From positions 14,014,001-14,078,000 of the forward strand of contig NC_088314.1 of assembly GCF_910592395.1 (NCBI RefSeq): a DNA stretch of 64,000 nucleotides. Direction: 5' to 3'. The DNA is from Lineus longissimus (Eukaryota; Nemertea; Pilidiophora; Heteronemertea; Lineidae). How positions within the stretch are numbered: the stretch's first letter is position 1; every line of letters begins with the position of its first letter. This document shows positions 48,939 through 60,241 of the stretch, piece by piece. The notes below the pieces were generated by a model, which worked only from the letters and a program-made list of their open reading frames with translations, searched no databases and was not told the origin of the DNA. The translations under genes and the position numbers were made by a program.

Positions 48939-51017
48939 GGCTTTGTATTCTAGGACATCGTCGTGAAAACTGTCTGCTTGACATACATTGAAAAAGAATT
49001 GCCAGTCGTGGTCTCGATACTTTTATACAAAATGGAGGAATCCTCCGCCAAGCTCAAGCATAAGAAAGCAACGAAAGAACATATTAAAAATTCACATGCA
49101 ACGTCATTTAGACATCATCCTAGCGCCATGAACATTGAAAACGGTCACAAATTAGTAGACTTAATCCCACCAAATGACGTCACTGGCGCCCATGCTAACT
49201 GTGGACATGTAAATTAAGCCAATCAATCAGCATTTCGCTCACTGATCACGCCGCAATGTATCAACCAAGAGTGCTGCATCTTATCGGAAGCCGATTAAAT
49301 AGCTAAATACAGGCGCAGCATGCTTTTGTTCTCGATGAAGAAAGATTATAGGGTTAAGGACATAATTGTCCCTGGGTTTATTCTTGGCCGCAATCGAAGT
49401 CAGGGTTTTCAAGTAATATCATCTTCACTGAACAAGAAGCCTTATCATTCATCTTAAGTTAATGATAATAATCATTAGACTTATTTTAGCGCTTAAACCA
49501 ACTGGTTTCAGTCGCTCAACTCGCTTAGATTTATTACCACCAGCTATATTGGTCTGTACATTCAAGATTCAACCTCTCACTCTCTTGGAGTATTACATGT
49601 CCAAGCTGCAACTAGAGACTGAGGGTCAATGTTTAGATATCAATGCTAACAATCTTTGGTGTTGCTCAAATTAAAAAAATATATACGTTCTTTTTACTAT
49701 CTAGAATTTGTAAGATCGTCAGGCAATTTGTACAATGGCTTTCAGTTGACGTCATCAATTATTTTAAAAATTGATTTACTTTTGGCGAAATGTTGACCAA
49801 ACGAAGCGGATATGCCTGATTAATACTATTTTTGCATGGTGAATGAACTGTGTACTTCTAACCTTTGATAAATGTTCTTGTTCACTCCATAAAACGTCTA
49901 TGGCTTCAGTTGCTGTGCCCGGCATTAGGCCGACAAACGTTTTGGGTCACCACTGGCTGCAGTCTTGCACTGAATAGTGCTGCATGGGGGTTTGGCTGCA
50001 TCTCAAGAAAAACAGCACAAATGCCCCCCCCCCCCCCCCCCAATGCAAATAATCGTCAACATGTGCAGTGTACTCAAAATCGCCCCCCTCAATGTAATTC
50101 TCAGATGCATGCTTATGTAAACACGCGGTCAACACAGTCCCCATCCCCTAACTGTACATATCAGTAAAATAAAGACCACCAATTTGACCCCCAGCTCCTT
50201 CCTATATAGTTCCCCTTTGAGAAACTATTTTCAAAACACCAGGAAAACCCAAGTCCAACAACCACTCACGTGAATTTTTTTGTCATTCGAACTGAGCTCG
50301 TGCGTTTGTAAACAATTTCACGCGAAATCGCAAAGAACATGATCAGGTGACCTGCAATTGTTGATAGAAAATATCATTCACCAAAAGGGGCAGGGGAGAG
50401 GCTAGATCATCAACGATCCGATGCGTTGTATTGCACATGCGCTGAATTAAAAACATTTCCTTGTTTACGATCGATTGTGCATGCGTTGAAATATCACGTG
50501 TCATTGTCTATTTCAATATCTTGGCTGTAGTAAACATTACCAAGTGCTATATGTTGACACTTATTTCTCAGCAGATACATTCATGACGGAGATCTCGTAA
50601 TCATGATACACTAGGGCCAAGTCAATGATGTCTGATCATTTTTCTGGGTTGCTGCGTCAATCAGGTAGGGGATTCCGGGGGGGGGGGGGGGGGGGTTGAA
50701 TCCCACTGCACTCCCAGTCAGTGCCAGTCTAGTTGTATTCTCGTACATTTTGACTTGGCGATATATCTTATAGGTGCTTTCTTCCTAACGTCTGTCTGGA
50801 GGTAACCCATCTGCAGAGGGTAAAACTACAACACCATTTATCTCTGATCCTTGTCAACTTCCAGCTGATTTTGTGTCAGTCTTGTTACGGACATAATTAT
50901 ATGCCTCCAAATCTCACTCGTTCTGATTGCATTCATAATCAACTACCAGAAAACCCACCATTCTTCTCTGACTTCGACAACACACGCCGTGTCGGTCGTA
51001 CGGAAAAAGTCCAAACG
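48939..51017. other. Non-coding stretch with homopolymer runs
   Basis: No supported gene. Frames at 48,963-49,217, 49,462-49,674 and 49,865-50,167 lack known motifs. There are a poly-C run at 50,025-50,041 and a poly-G run at 50,678-50,695. Confidence 0.5.
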
Positions 51018-51425
51018 ATAAGCGCTTTGTGGCGAATCGCATCGCCGAAATAAGCTGGGCGGATTACTGAACCTGAACAATGGCAATACGTGCCTACGGA
51101 AATAAATCCCGCTGATGAGACCTGGTAAGACCTGGTCACCGATGGCGTGATGGCCCGGAATTTCTACGCCTTGATGAAACTGAGTGGCCCTCACAAAGTG
51201 TTTAAGATAGTCATGTTACTCTTCAAAATGACATCGTTTGCGAGATGAAACATATTGCTGTGGTCTCAGTCTTGGACAACAAAATACTGGATCCGGCAGA
51301 GTTCTCTTGTGTGTACCGACTAGGTAGTGTCTTCGATTCGCCCATAACCTTCGGTCATCAAAGGAAAAACGACGTACAGGGAATCATTATGTGAATGAGA
51401 TGAGTGATGCCCTATTGTATTGCAA
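51018..51425 (+). pseudogene. BEL/Pao fragment, second copy of 6,857-7,290
   Basis: GCTTTGTGGCGAATC... through the GATGGCCCGGAATTTCTACG and CCTCACAAAGTGTTT segments match the 6.9-7.3 kb region closely, with a few small deletions (one near 6,950-6,985, one near 7,180). It covers the RNase H end and connection region only. It shows the same retroelement family at a second place. Confidence 0.75.
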
Positions 51426-52339
51426 CGTACTCTCTACTATACCACAGTAGAGCATTTCACTGTTGTCGATATCGCATTAAACAGTGAACATTCTACTGTG
51501 TGTTTGCTTTTGCGCACATTCTCTGCGCAACGAAGAATACCATTGAATATTATATAAATATTGCATGTCAAGCAATAGAATAGTCAAAATTGTTTGTCAG
51601 GTCAAAATTTATTTCACGAGGCTTTAAACCAAACCTTGAAGAAATCTGCCCAGCAGGTTTTGCACAGCGACACAAACCACTGTCAAAGTGATTTTTAATC
51701 GGCGGATACGCAAATCATGTATGGAGCCAAGACGTGTACATTATGTACTGTAGACAGTGTGTGTTTACATTAGCAGACGATGTTTGTTTGAAGCGAGTCC
51801 AGGCCCAACTTGAATGCCTTGTACTTTCTGTTCGTGGATGTAACAGTCCCACCCAATGCAACCTACCTACTTTGTGGGTGTAATTCAAGACCCTGACAGT
51901 ATCACTGTGCAACTTCCTGGCTTAAAACGCCGTAAATATGCTGTTTTTTATCGCCGATTTCGTCGAAATCTTAATGGCCGCCATTTGCAATATCGCGTCA
52001 TCGATGACGTCAGCCGTGGAATAATGCCGTGGAATAGTCAAAATTATCGCATGGCACGTGGTCGTGAATGACGCGACGTGATTGGCTCACATACTAATGA
52101 GGTATGATAATCTGGAATATTGTTGAATGACCACGTGTTTTTAATTTGTACTATATATATAGTTTTTGACTGTAGCCGAATAGATGATAAATCAATAAAT
52201 CAATTTGAATTTGAAATTTTGACTCTTTTATTTCATTTTAGCAGTGAGGATGGGCGGCTACAGGTGGTATCATTTCCAACAACATGTCACAATAAGAGAC
52301 CTTTTTCCCCTATGTGCCAGGAGTAAGAGGGATTGGGGT
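51426..52339. other. Non-coding stretch with a short hairpin
   Basis: CACAGTAGAGCATTTCACTG near 51,449 pairs loosely with a stretch ending CTACTGTG near 51,502. No supported gene; the region 51,900-52,080 has CpG-rich AT mixtures without family resemblance. Confidence 0.45.
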
Positions 52340-53212
52340 GGTTAGGTCCTCTAATTCCCAGCTGCCAGTCACAGTCTGGTAAATTTTTGTCTTAAGTATG
52401 AATTTTGGCAATGATCATGGGTCGGGGTCCTATCATTCCCAGCCACGAGTCACAATCTGGTAACTTTTTGTCTAACGTATGAAGTTTGGCAGTGATCATG
52501 GGTCGGGGTCCTATCATTCACAGCCACGAGACACAATCTGGGAACTTTTTGTCTCACATATAAAGTTTGCCAGTGATCATGGGTCGGGGTCCTATCATTC
52601 CCAGCCGCGAGTCACAATCTGGTAACTTTTTGTCTCACGTATGAAGTTTGGCAGTGATCAGGGGTCCGGCTCCTATCATTCCCAGCCACGAGTCACAATC
52701 TGGTAACTTTTTGTCTCACGTATTAAGTTTGGCAGTGATCATGGGTCGGGGTCCTATCATTCCCAGCCGCGAGTCACAATCTGGTAACTTTTTGTCTCAC
52801 GTATGAAGTTTGGCAGTGGTCATGGGTCGGGGTCCCATCATTCCCAGCCGTTAGTCACCATCAGGTAACTTTTTGTCTCACATATAAAGTTTGGCAGTGA
52901 TCAGGGGTCGGGGTCCTATCATTCCCAGCCACGAGTCACAATCTGGTAACTTTTTGTCTCACGTATTAAGTTTGGCAGTGATCATGGGTCGGGGTCCTAT
53001 CATTCACAGCCACGAGTCACAATCTGGTAACTTTTTGTCTCACATATAAAGTTTGGCAGTGGTCATGGGTCGGGGTCCTATCATTCCAAGCCGTAAGTCA
53101 CAATCAGGAATTTTTTTGTCTCACATATAAAGTTTGGCAGTGACCAGGGGTCGGGGTCCTATCATTCACAGCCACGAGTCACAATCTGGTAACTTTTTGT
53201 CTCACGTATGGG
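52340..53212. repeat. 81-bp minisatellite, about 10.7 copies
   Basis: CTATCATTC recurs at 52,430, 52,511, 52,592 and so on, a period of 81 bp. Each unit carries GGTAACTTTTTGTCTCACGT, TTTGGCAGTGATCATGGGTC and CCAGCCACGAGTCACAATCT-like parts with scattered substitutions. Confidence 0.95.
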
Positions 53213-53296
53213 CCCACTCATTGTTAATTCAAGAAGCGGATAATAGACGGCGAAAGCATCTGGCCAACTGTAAACTGTCTACTGTGTAAGTGGAAA

Positions 53297-53959
53297 ATGG
53301 AGACAGTGAAGAGTTCACTGTTTTGTGCGGAGCATGCTCTGCCAATTGACAATAGATTGTTTAGCTACGGCGGCTGGAAACATCCATCAAAACGAGATCG
53401 TGATCATGAGCGCTTTGAAAGGTTTTTGAACAGGAAGAAGTTAAACAGTGATTTCAAACCAGTTACGAAAAGTGAGGAAAAATCGGTGCAGGTGTGCATC
53501 TGTGAAAACATGCTTGCAGATGTACCGGGCTTTATAGAGGACATTCGTTACGTCATGTGCATTAATGAGACCGGTAAAGAGGATGCCAATGCAGAATTAC
53601 ACAACTCGTCGGAATCAGCCTCTGATTCGTCCTTGACATATAATTCCACCAGTACACTGACTACCAATGGCATATCTGAAGCCAGGGAGGAAATATATTT
53701 GAAACAGGGAATAGCTGAAGTCAACAGACCCCGTGGAGGACTGTGTTTGGCGCGTCGTTCGAAGCCATTTAGACCCGGATCGCAAGCCCAAAGGCCTACA
53801 ACTACATCTTTGAGTGAAAACGAAGATACTACTAACCTACAACAGAGCCAACTAGCCCCGGGATCAAACCCCCCTAACCAAGGGAGAACATTCCGCGCCC
53901 GTAGAAGTCGGCCATTCCGACCAGGAGACGGTAGTACCCGATTTGGAAATATTACTTAG
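53297..53959 (+). CDS. Hypothetical 220-aa protein upstream of an LTR-like region
   Basis: The frame starts at the first ATG after the minisatellite. The N-terminal part (residues 1-60) has FCAEHALPIDNRLFSYGGW and a basic KRDRDHERFERFLNRKK; the middle is Ser/Thr-rich; the end repeats ARRSKPFRPG and ARRSRPFRPG. I recognise no domain. Because a polypurine tract and LTR-like start follow about 110 bp after its stop, it may be the last ORF of an LTR retroelement. Host origin is not excluded. Confidence 0.45.
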   Translation: METVKSSLFCAEHALPIDNRLFSYGGWKHPSKRDRDHERFERFLNRKKLNSDFKPVTKSEEKSVQVCICENMLADVPGFIEDIRYVMCINETGKEDANAELHNSSESASDSSLTYNSTSTLTTNGISEAREEIYLKQGIAEVNRPRGGLCLARRSKPFRPGSQAQRPTTTSLSENEDTTNLQQSQLAPGSNPPNQGRTFRARRSRPFRPGDGSTRFGNIT

Positions 53960-54067
53960 CTATAACTGTGATAAACAGAATTAGTTTAACTTGGTTACAA
54001 CGACGATTGACATTCGATTAATGGACTATCAATTTTTGTCTTTTTAAGATTCGGGACGAATCTTCTC

Positions 54068-54716
54068 CAAAGGGGGGAGTTGTTACAGATCGGTAGTTTG
54101 TTTAGTCTTTGCTTTTACATGTACTTGACAGTTAAAGTAGGCCTATATTTTGGTGAATCATAACAGGGTTTTTGTGTGTGTCGTGCCCAATCAAGGTCGT
54201 CATTTCTTATTTTAGCATGTGGTTAGATAATGTTTGATGATATGTTTTGTAACTCGACATTGACGCTATGACAACGAAATAATATTGACGTAGGCACGAG
54301 TTTCATACGGTGTACTTTGATGTATTATGTCATTTCGCATGTTATATAAGTTATTGACCAGCTGACCTGCTGACGTGGACTGTTGCTATGCGATTAGAAA
54401 ATATTTTGGGTCCATACGTGGCCTTCGGGGGAGTTCTGGAATAGCTGTCCGTACGACAACACCTGTACAGGAAACGCTGCCGTTCTCGTTTCTTGTTTAT
54501 CATCTATCGTCTATCTCGTCTATGCAACCCTTAGTTATATATTTTGGAAGCCCAAGAATTACGTTTTTAAGTAAAGTACAAATAGTGATTTTCTTGTTTT
54601 GTCGGATTCACAATCCTAGAGAAACCTGCAGTTCCTTCTACAGACGTGCTCTCCAGCAGCCTTCTATCGACTGCTGGATGGGAGCAAGATCCTCGGAAAA
54701 TACGTAGCTAGTAAAC
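54068..54716 (+). mobile_element. Polypurine tract and LTR-like sequence
   Basis: AAAGGGGGGAG at about 54,070 looks like a retroelement polypurine tract; directly after it TGTTACAG opens a roughly 630-bp stretch that stops where Polinton B integrase similarity starts (about 54,717, after AACTACAACA). Only one LTR is visible. The frame at 54,375-54,707 lies within it and lacks motifs. Assignment to Ty3/Gypsy-like elements is tentative. Confidence 0.5.
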
Positions 54717-54719
54717 TAC

Positions 54720-55150
54720 AACAATTGAACACGTAGAGTATTTATGGGACAAACTGTACGGAAAGGAATTTCCGAAAAAAGCCATTTTTCGTTTCCAAAT
54801 CGGGGACGTAGTTCGTATCGCTCGAATTCCCACCAGCCTGTTTGAGAAAGGATCGACTGCCAAATGGACAGAAGAGTATTTTGTAGTCGCACATCGCAGA
54901 GCGACAGAGCCACCCACCTATAAGCTGCATGACTTACAGCAAGAACTGATCAAAGGCTCGTTTTATGAACATCAGATGCAGAAAATTGAGATGCGAACGG
55001 ATGAGCAAACCTATCACGTCGATATTTTAAAACGCCGGAAACGCAAGGGAAAGCTCCAATTCTTCGTACACTACAGAGGCTAGCCGTCGAGTTTTGAAGA
55101 ATGGGTGGACAAAGGACAAGTGACTCCCCTTACAAAACAGAGGAGGGGTC
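54720..55150 (+). pseudogene. Polinton B integrase, C-terminal part with chromodomain
   Basis: The frame reads EYLWDKLYGKEFPKKAIFRF-like text then IGDVVRIARIPTSLFEKG, WTEEYFVVAHRR and a chromodomain-like LQFFVHYRG with an in-frame TAG replacing the next codon, followed by PSSFEEWVDKG. The DDE core is absent, presumably lost with the left half or through the LTR-element insertion. Confidence 0.75.
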
Positions 55151-55336
55151 ACTCGTCGATACGAAGGAAGGAGGCCTGAAGGCGGTGAGAGATTGCCAGG
55201 CCATCTTCGATCATCATCAGAGCTTGCTCGCGTTTCATATTAATTTGACTGTGAAAGAAACTTATTGAGACGGATGTCCACATCATCTCATCGTATACTG
55301 TGAAAAAAACCTATTACACTAGATGCCCTCTTTACC

Positions 55337-55920
55337 ATGATGGAAGAAGGGCAAAGTTTCGACGGCAGAATTGCTTTGCCCTTTGGGGCCATAATTCAAG
55401 GGGCGCCCTTGAGCGGGAAAACAGAATTTACTATGCGCTTGATCGAAAATGCCAGTCGTATCTTCGATAGACCATTCGACAACATATATCTCTTCTATGG
55501 GCAGCGAAGTAAAACCGTGGCTGAAATTGAAAGTGACACGACGAGAAAGCGAATAATGCTAGTTCAAGGACTGCCCGAAAATATGGACGATTACATTCAC
55601 CCGCAACAGCACAACGGAGAGCAGAAGTTCGGATTGCATATCTACGACAATTTAATGGAGGACGTCTCGAAGAGCAAAGCTATTTCCGATATGGCGACAA
55701 GAAAATGTCCCATAATTCACTTTCCTGAATAATTTTGATGCAAAATATGTTCTACCAAGACTCGGAACGCATTACTCTACAACGCTGCGCCCATATTTAC
55801 GTGCTATTCCATAGTCCATTAGATAAATCTACAGCCCGTCATCTCGGCTCCAGGATTATGCCGGCCTGCAGCGACGCAAAGACATACTGGCTACCGAAGG
55901 CATCAAAGGAGGATTCTTGA
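55337..55920 (+). pseudogene. Polinton B packaging ATPase, frameshifted
   Basis: A Walker A motif, QGAPLSGKTEF (about residue 22), and a Walker B-like LHIYDNLMED (about 105) lie in the first frame (55,337-55,732). Around 55,710-55,740 that frame ends; the following frame continues with MQNMFYQDSERITLQRCAHI and LFHSPLDKSTARHLGSRI, typical of the C-terminal half. The break is a small indel plus a stop. The intact family protein packages DNA into the capsid. Confidence 0.8.
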
Positions 55921-55980
55921 GCGCCTTGATTCCACTGGCTGTTTCGGCGATTGGCAGTTAGATCGGTGGAATCGGCAAAT
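55885..55980 (+). pseudogene. Short glycine-rich hydrophobic core-type fragment
   Basis: KGGFLSALIPLAVSAIGS then a TAG. Such short hydrophobic stretches occur after the ATPase in Polintons, comparable to small adenovirus-like core or membrane-lytic peptides. Too short to be sure. Confidence 0.4.
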
Positions 55981-56021
55981 AAGTCTTTCCTCCGTTTTCA
56001 AAGTAGAACTTTAGCCAGCAA

Positions 56022-56905
56022 AATGGCCAGATATTCAGGACAACAGGACAAAGGGGGATTCGATTAATGTATCTTAATTCCGTTGGAAGTCTACAAGCGT
56101 CGTTGTGCGATGGTCGGTGCAGACATGCCGACTAACAGTTACGATTCATCAACGGCGAAAGCCTTTAACTCTATCAGCAACGAGGCAGCATATGACAAGG
56201 AGCAGAAAAGGAGGAGCCTTCATTGGATTAAGTCATAAAGAAAACGAAAAAGAAGAACAATCGGACCGCATAACCAAGTGGGAAAAACGCACCTAGCTCT
56301 TAAAGGGCTTGTGAGAGGAAAATGTCGTGTTTTTAAAAACAAGAAACAAACATTCAGCCTGTAAAATCGTTCGAGGACAAATTCATCATGGTGCTGGTTC
56401 CTTACCGTCCGCACTTACACGCATATCGAAGACACTATAAGACGGGTTCTGGGCTTCCCGTTTTTCGAGGAGATAGCTTGTACCAGCATGGGCATGGACT
56501 CTGAGGCATATTCAGCTCAATATTCAAAACAGTGGTTCCGATGCTGAAAAAAGTCGTAGTTTCTTCCATAAAAAAGGTAGCCGTTAGCGCTGGAAAGAGC
56601 CTCTTAAAATCGGGCGCTCAAGCGCTTTCGGACGTGGTGTCCGGTGAAAACCGCCCTGAAGGAAAGGGGAAAAGAAAGCTTACACGAAATCTGACATAAC
56701 GTTAAAAAGCAAGTTGTTGGCGGGATCAAGCGTCAGATCTTAGCGCCGGATAATACAGATGAAGAAATTGGGCAGAGTTTAACGGCCAAAAGACACAAAA
56801 AACAAGGAAAAGCCCATGTGGGGGCCCAGGAGTCACAAGGAGGAAAAAGGAAGAGAAAATCGCGTAAAAACCGACGACAACAGCAGGGAGGCAACATTTT
56901 CTTCA
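56022..56905 (+). pseudogene. Polinton B small virion proteins, fragmented
   Basis: ARYSGQQDKGGFD then a stop, followed by ILIPLEVYKRRCAMVGADMP near 56,070-56,130, resemble a small Polinton protein. From about 56,440 comes PVFRGDSLYQHGHG, then IFKTVVPMLKKVVVSSIKKV and LLKSGAQALSDVVSGENRP, a pattern like the adenovirus pVI-type/PY proteins of Polintons, ending in a basic Lys/Arg-rich tail near 56,890. Frames change several times. Confidence 0.5.
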
Positions 56906-56924
56906 GCTAAAATATAAGAGCTAT

Positions 56925-58036
56925 CATGTCGCTATTGGATACGGACTCTTGCGATTGCGGACGTAGCGAATTGGAACTCTTTGAAGTTAAGCCCACACAG
57001 ACGAGTATAGGAGACAGTTCATTCAAAGATTCCATCCTATCAATTTCCTGGACAAGGGTGGTCCAATTGAATTTAGGGTCAACGCCGCCGAAGGCGAATA
57101 TTTGAATTTGGGAGATAGCTTTTTATATCCGAAATTCAGGATACTGGACAAAGATGGTGCAGTACTCACGACAGCGGACCCATTTCCCGATAAATCGCTG
57201 GTGTTTCCCATCAATTATTTTATCGGAAGCTATTTCAGACAAGTTGAGGTTTACGCCAATGGAAGACAGGTAGGGGGACACGATCAGATGTACGGCTATC
57301 GATCGTATCTCGAGTCCACCCTCTCGTTCTCGAAGGCAGCAAAAAGTGACCAGCTCCAAATTGGTGGATATTACAAGGACACAGCGAACCCCGATCGACA
57401 GGGTAATACCGTGAAAACAGGAACAAGTGCAAACAAAGGCGCCAATGTCCGCTTTAAGTGGACAAAAGGCAGTAAAACGGTAGAATGCCTGGGGCAGATT
57501 CACAACGAACTCTTTGCGCAGAAAAAATTAATTCTGAGTCAAGTAAAACTGACGGAAAGATTGGTGAGACAAGACCCCAGTTTTGTTTTAATGGCCAAGG
57601 ATAACACCCAGGAGTACACGATTAGTTTGGAGGAAGCGATTTCGAAAATCAATATCAAAACTATTGCCGAACATGTTCGCCTTAGCCATGAGGAACGTCT
57701 TTTGCAAGGACCCGCCAAATATCCCGTAACATCGGTTCAAATGAAGTTTTATACACGTGGTGCCAACCGTTCGGATTTGTCAGAAAATAACTTGTTACAG
57801 GGTCGTTTACCGGGAAGAATCGTCGTAGGGTTGGTGGAGTCCGACGCTTTCAACGGAACGCTGGACAAGAACCCGTTCAACTTTCAACACTTCAATGTGT
57901 CGAGTATTACGTTGCAACAAAACCGAACGCCAGTTCCGTTTGAAACGATCAAACTCGATTACGGCACGATCAGTTCCTACCCTGTTACTTCATGGTATTA
58001 CACGGAACTAACGTTTGGGGAACTGACCAGGGAATA
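56925..58036 (+). pseudogene. Polinton B major capsid protein, N-terminal and middle parts
   Basis: The start, SCDCGRSELELFEVKPTQTS, fits the beginning of the Polinton capsid family that includes nematode F54H12.2-like proteins. A frameshift near 57,020 moves the coding to the frame of 57,102-58,037, which has LGDSFLYPKFRILDKDG, INYFIGSYFRQVEVYANGRQ and FKWTKGSKTVECLGQIHNEL and continues to 58,034. There the Harbinger left end brings an immediate TAG. The C-terminal part lies at 62,607-62,837. The protein would form the double-jelly-roll capsid shell. Confidence 0.8.
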
Positions 58037-58321
58037 GGGTGTTTTCGCAACCTCACGCGAAACGCCTACATGAACGCCTATGTTCACGCACGTAGGCGTT
58101 CACGTAGGTTCTGTTTATTTGTTTTCGCACTAGCGCTCGTGTACGTGTACGTGTACGTTTACGTGAAAGTTGAACGGTATGCTCTTTTGTGGGGAATAGG
58201 CATTCATGTTAAACATCTTACGCAATTAAGGCGTGCACTCTTTGATAACGATGTCCGATTCTCGGACCCAAGGAGAAATTGCACATTCATGTATTATACA
58301 TGACATACTGGTAGCAAGAAA

Positions 58322-59880
58322 ATGGCTGTGTATAACATGCCGATAGAAAACGTGCTGCAACTTGCCGTTGTGCTTGAGGACGACGGGCTACTTTTGGCAG
58401 CAGCTGAGAACAAGAAGTCGAGATCAACCTACAACTCGGAAACCCTGCTGTTTGACCTGGAAAACCAAACAGACGGAGAAAACAAGGCAATGTTTCGGTT
58501 TTCCAAGGAAGAGATCTTTAGACTTGCCGAAGCTCTTAGAGTTCCAGACAAGATAGTACTCCGCAATCGTGGAGTAACGAATGTAAGTCGGTACTTTCAT
58601 GCCTATTTTCCGACACTGTTCTTAGCCAAACATACACTCAGTTGGCTGTTAAACATGACACACATTCAGGAATGAGAGCGGCAAAGCCATCAGTGGAGCA
58701 ATGCCGTTTTTTGTAGTCTGTTTTCACTTAAAGAGTATCATTACTGAATGACCACTAACAAAGCTATCATAGGGACAGGGACATCGAAAAGGTCGGAATG
58801 GCTTCTAACCAATTATTTGCTTTTTTAGGGTGTTGAAGCTACATGTGTTCTTCTGAGGCGGCTGGCTTATCCAAACCGTCTGTGTGACCTGGAGGGGGTG
58901 TTCGGAAGGCCTGCAAGTACACTATCGCTGATTTTTACTTACATGGTATGTTTTGATGTTGCAAACTTGTTAGTCTAACAGATGCTTCCTATATACATAA
59001 TATAAGACACCTCGTGGCCGATATAAAAGAGACTGACACGAGAGCACGTACAACACCAGGTCAACCTTTTTCATTCTTAGTGTATGTATTTAGCATGACC
59101 GACGGATTTTACACTGTATGGGCCATACAACCCCAAGCCGCGTTAAAAATATCTAAAACTTGTCCGGTGTTTTATTTTCAGGTTGACCACTTGTGCACAA
59201 CATTCGGTCATCTCCTGTCGAACCTCAACCAGCCTTGGCTTGATGCACAGCACATCCAGACATATGCGGAGGCGGTGGAGGCGAAGGGTGCTCCACTTAA
59301 TCATTGCTGGGGATTCCTGGATGGAACCGTCCGTCCCATCTGTCGGCCGGTACAGTTTCAGAGAGTGTGCTACAACGGCCATAAGAGAGTTCATGCACTC
59401 AAATTTCAATCGATCATGCTGCCCAATGGACTGATTGGCAATTTGTTTGGGCCAGTTGAAGGAAGAAGACATGATTGTGCCTTGCTCCGAATGAGCGGGC
59501 TTTTGCCGCAGTTGCAGGCCTTGGATTTTACCGATCAGGACGGAAATCCATACTACTTGTATGGCGACACTGCCTACCCTATTCGGCACTGCCTGATAAA
59601 GCCGTTCAAGGGAGCGAATTTGACGGAGGAACAAGTTGAATTCAACAGAGGCATGTCGAGCGTTAGGGAATGTGTAGAGTGGGGGTTCGGGAACATAGTG
59701 CAAGAATTTGCTTTTTTAGATTTTAAAAAAAACCTAAAGGTCTTTTTGCAGCCGGTCGCAAACATGTATTTGGTTGGAGCGCTCCTGACAAACTGCCACA
59801 CCTGTATTTATGGCAACACCACATCCATGTTCTTCCAGTGTAATCCACCGTCACTCGAGGAGTATTTGCGACCGGTGTGA
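58322..59880 (+). CDS. Harbinger transposase, three exons, intact (358 aa)
   Basis: Exons 58,322-58,582, 58,829-58,945 and 59,182-59,880 join in phase 0 with GTAAGT/TAG and GTATGT/CAG splice sites, giving 358 codons. The N-terminal region reads LLFDLENQTDGENKAMFRFS, exon 2 LRRLAYPNRLCDLEGVFGRP, and exon 3 carries the DDE catalytic residues: Asp in WGFLDGTVRPI, Asp in YLYGDTAYPI and Glu in VRECVEWGFG, as in HARBI1-related DDE transposases. The enzyme cuts and reinserts the element. The first exon frame extends to 58,675 if unspliced, but the intron boundaries restore the conserved block. Confidence 0.85.
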
Positions 59881-60241
59881 TAGAATCAAATGCCCTCCCT
59901 TTCCTGATGCCCGCCTGTATTGTTCGTCTTCGGATTAAGGGTCTTGGCCTCTCTGGAGGCCTATTGAGTGGTGCCGTGTTCTATTGTTGAGGGCATTTAA
60001 TATCAGGGGGCATCTGATTCTATTACACCGGCTCCACTTCTACATGTACATTGTAATGTGAATTGTCAAGAATACTTTAACACCAGAATGCTGCTGGAAG
60101 CCATTGGATTTGTAAATATATATTATATGTAAAATACATGTAAGCCCTTAAAAAGAATAAAAAATCAATGAACGTTGTTAGTTGCAAGCATGTAATTTCA
60201 TTTCATTCTACATGTACATGAAATCGTATAGATCTCTTGAG

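Noticed and set aside
52340-53212. CRISPR or coding repeat at the 81-bp array
   Set aside because: The whole 81-bp unit repeats without variable spacers and is not open in a common frame; it is a minisatellite.
54708-54930. Three overlapping minus-strand frames
   Set aside because: They are shadows of the plus-strand integrase C-terminus.
59143-59703. 186-aa minus-strand frame
   Set aside because: A shadow of the transposase exon 3 on the opposite strand, which has the DDE motifs.
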